Origin: a virus
IMG/VR virus record: IMGVR_UViG_3300021478_000034
Span: 1 to 54,958 of that record
Direction: 5' to 3' (one strand)
Length of the DNA stretch: 54,958 nucleotides
The notes beneath the pieces were generated by a model that made no database searches, was not told the DNA's origin, and worked only from the letters and a program-made list of their open reading frames with translations. The translations under genes and the position numbers were made by a program. Shown here piece by piece: positions 54,836 through 54,958 of this stretch; within the stretch, counting starts at the first letter, position 1; each line of letters starts with the position of its first letter.

Positions 54836-54848
54836 GGAGAATAAGAAT

Positions 54849-54958
54849 ATGGGTTACACAACAGAACTTGAAGATGGTAGCCAGGAGCAGGTCGAGCGTG
54901 AGCAAATTCCTGCCGACCTGATCGCAGCAGCGAATATCGTTAGCATTGAACTAAATGA
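54849..54958 (+). CDS. unknown protein, truncated by window end
   Basis: ATG 54849 follows GGGAG and the frame stays open for 36 codons to the window edge. The visible start is acidic (TTELEDGSQEQVEREQ). The length and function cannot be told. Confidence 0.6.
   Translation, partial: MGYTTELEDGSQEQVEREQIPADLIAAANIVSIELN

Noticed and set aside
1-54958. CRISPR array
   Set aside because: No regularly spaced identical repeats. The repeated T-arm sequences come from tRNA genes.

Overview
This window looks like the virion-gene half of a tailed phage of actinobacteria with a long, non-contractile (siphovirus-type) tail. The evidence is a phage terminase, portal, capsid and tail order; a very long tape measure protein and no recognisable tail sheath; an actinobacteria-specific WhiB regulator; a resuscitation-promoting-factor (Rpf) type lysozyme; and many genes that appear to be transcribed as leaderless mRNAs, a common actinobacterial style. 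Base composition is fairly even, unlike the GC-rich genomes of many possible hosts, which fits a phage that brings its own translation machinery. The exact host cannot be told from the sequence.

Layout. 1-6802: a translation island with about 31 recognisable tRNA genes, two tRNA-like genes with damaged arms, one tRNA-CAT split in two by a 531-bp insert, and a tmRNA with encoded CCA. Embedded in it are two HNH endonuclease genes, a GGQ release-factor-like gene, an Rpf-like lysozyme, two small genes and an unexplained structured RNA (about 4915-5079). 6847-13460: small accessory genes, an IPT/TIG-repeat protein, then an RNA-repair cassette (T4-type RNA ligase, polynucleotide kinase/phosphatase, RlaP-like nucleotidyltransferase) and a dCMP deaminase. 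13677-25193: RusA-type resolvase, packaging genes (candidate small terminase, HTH protein, TerL), portal, capsid protease fused to a 2H phosphoesterase domain, metallophosphoesterase, scaffold, decoration-like protein and major capsid protein, ended by a strong terminator. 25258-28149: accessory genes including a peptidoglycan-hydrolase-like cysteine peptidase, a DUF1003 membrane protein and a VIT-like membrane protein. 28216-37636: small virion proteins, tail fibres, head-tail connector genes and the major tail protein. 37765-50603: tail assembly chaperone with a probable -1 frameshift, tape measure, and tail-tip proteins. 50631-51823: membrane and holin-like lysis genes, closed by a 13-bp hairpin. 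51959-54958: start of the DNA-metabolism region (Cas4-like nuclease, WhiB, Sak4-like ATPase).

How it fits together. The tRNAs, tmRNA, GGQ protein and RNA-repair enzymes form a coherent set for keeping translation running, including repair of cut tRNAs and rescue of stalled ribosomes. Most virion genes run in tight operons with ATGA/GTGA/TAATG overlaps. New transcription units tend to begin with a GATA-type -10 box, often preceded by GCC or ACC, whose predicted start falls on or next to the start codon. Only three short genes lie on the minus strand, each alone.

The observations I would check first are the split tRNA with an insert carrying HNH plus a replacement tRNA-CAT, the multi-stem RNA at 4915-5079, the inverted repeats that close many tRNA spacers, and the leaderless promoter motif.
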